Source: JBAXQQ01 sp037131695
GTDB lineage: Bacteria; Armatimonadota; Hebobacteria; CAIYQO01
NCBI GenBank assembly: GCA_964638715.1
Contig: CAZWZF010000103.1
Span: 1-7,789, forward strand
DNA length: 7,789 nucleotides
Direction: 5' to 3'
The notes under the pieces are model-generated. The model ran no database searches. It was not told the origin of the DNA and saw nothing but the letters and a program-made list of their open reading frames with translations. How positions within the stretch are numbered: position 1 is the stretch's first letter; each line of letters opens with the position of its first letter. Below, piece after piece: positions 7,564-7,789 of the stretch. Made by a program: the position numbers and the translations under genes.

Positions 7564-7593
7564 TTGACAATAATACTTTGAGAGTAATATTAT
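7564..7593 (+). promoter_or_regulatory. Strong sigma70-like promoter pointing right
   Basis: A perfect -35 TTGACA (7564-7569) and a -10 TATTAT (7588-7593, five of six) are separated by 18 bp. Transcription would start near 7600 and run to the right, away from mgtA. An imperfect dyad covers the spacer and -10: AATAATACT (7569-7577) pairs with AGTAATATTATT (7583-7594), leaving three bases bulged. That could be an operator. The target is either a small product in 7600-7789 or a gene beyond the window. Confidence 0.5.
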
Positions 7594-7636
7594 TAACTGG
7601 AACGTTTCAAATATTAAAAAATTGAGGCATATAATT

Positions 7637-7696
7637 ATGTCATGCAAGTTTTGTTCGGTAATGAGCAAGGAAAAACTAAAACTGAATGCCATTTAA
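7637..7696 (+). CDS. Possible small ORF, 19 codons, with a CxxC pair
   Basis: The ORF encodes MSCKFCSVMSKEKLKLNAI. It begins about 37 nt after the predicted start of the rightward promoter. TTGAGG (7622-7627) lies 9 nt upstream of the ATG and could serve as a ribosome binding site. The cysteine pair C3-X2-C6 followed by a lysine-rich segment recalls the beginning of a zinc-ribbon protein, but two cysteines in 19 residues prove nothing. It could be a leader peptide, the stump of a degraded gene, or chance. Not recognised as any known protein. Confidence 0.2.
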   Translation: MSCKFCSVMSKEKLKLNAI

Positions 7697-7720
7697 AATA
7701 ATTAACTTTGAAGGTTCATA

Positions 7721-7774
7721 ATGTTAGAAAATTTATCACAGTCATCCCATAAGGAATTAGCCATTTGTAAATAA
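7721..7774 (+). CDS. Possible small ORF, 17 codons
   Basis: The ORF encodes MLENLSQSSHKELAICK. It has GAAGG (7710-7714) 6 nt before the ATG, so the initiation context is good. It follows the 19-codon ORF in the same frame, after several stops, 24 nt downstream. No family is recognised. It may be a leader peptide or chance; its length alone gives little support. Confidence 0.15.
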   Translation: MLENLSQSSHKELAICK

Positions 7775-7789
7775 CGGATTCATCAGGTA

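Larger units (their letters stand above)
7243..7789. other. AT-rich region without a recognised long gene
   Basis: This 547-bp stretch upstream of mgtA is much richer in A and T than the genes; for example 7561-7620 has 13 G or C in 60 bases, and 7681-7740 has 14. The only frame of any length is a weak minus-strand one running into the mgtA start (7432-7214), with no codon pattern or recognisable protein. The region holds the mgtA leader, inverted repeats at 7352-7368, a good rightward promoter at 7564-7593 and two short ORFs. No tRNA, known riboswitch core or IS end was recognised. It may be the leader of a gene beyond the window or degraded coding sequence. Confidence 0.6.

Overview
The window is chromosomal-looking DNA from a bacterium of moderate GC content. 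It holds three large genes and an AT-rich, largely non-coding right end. No phage, IS element, CRISPR array, tRNA or rRNA was recognised. The taxon cannot be fixed from the sequence. The AddB-type recombination nuclease and the P3B magnesium ATPase are widespread in bacteria, and the third gene, of glycoside-hydrolase type, suggests carbohydrate use.

Layout: (1) 1-2628 (+) is the 3' 875 codons of an AddB-like helicase-fold/PD-(D/E)XK nuclease with a four-cysteine Fe-S signature. Its frame is open to the left window edge, so the true start lies outside. (2) 2628-2683 is a degenerate 7-bp tandem repeat of eight units that begins on the last base of that gene's stop codon. (3) 2688-2760 carries a candidate promoter and a strong ribosome binding site for the next gene. 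(4) 2758-4584 (+) is a predicted cytoplasmic TIM-barrel glycoside hydrolase, resembling DUF6259-type proteins. (5) After 21 bp, the convergent gene 4606-7242 (-) encodes an MgtA/MgtB-type magnesium P-type ATPase with all P-type motifs intact. (6) 7243-7789 has no long gene. It holds the mgtA leader, nested inverted repeats, a well-formed rightward promoter with a hairpin-like inverted repeat across it, and two very short ORFs with ribosome binding sites.

The three genes do not form an obvious pathway. The nuclease gene and the hydrolase gene are co-directional, but the repeat array and a separate promoter stand between them. The ATPase is transcribed towards the hydrolase gene. I found no convincing new multi-gene system. 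The most unusual items are the heptamer array, the family and role of the hydrolase, a base-composition step inside the nuclease gene, and the AT-rich right end with its strong promoter and no obvious large gene.
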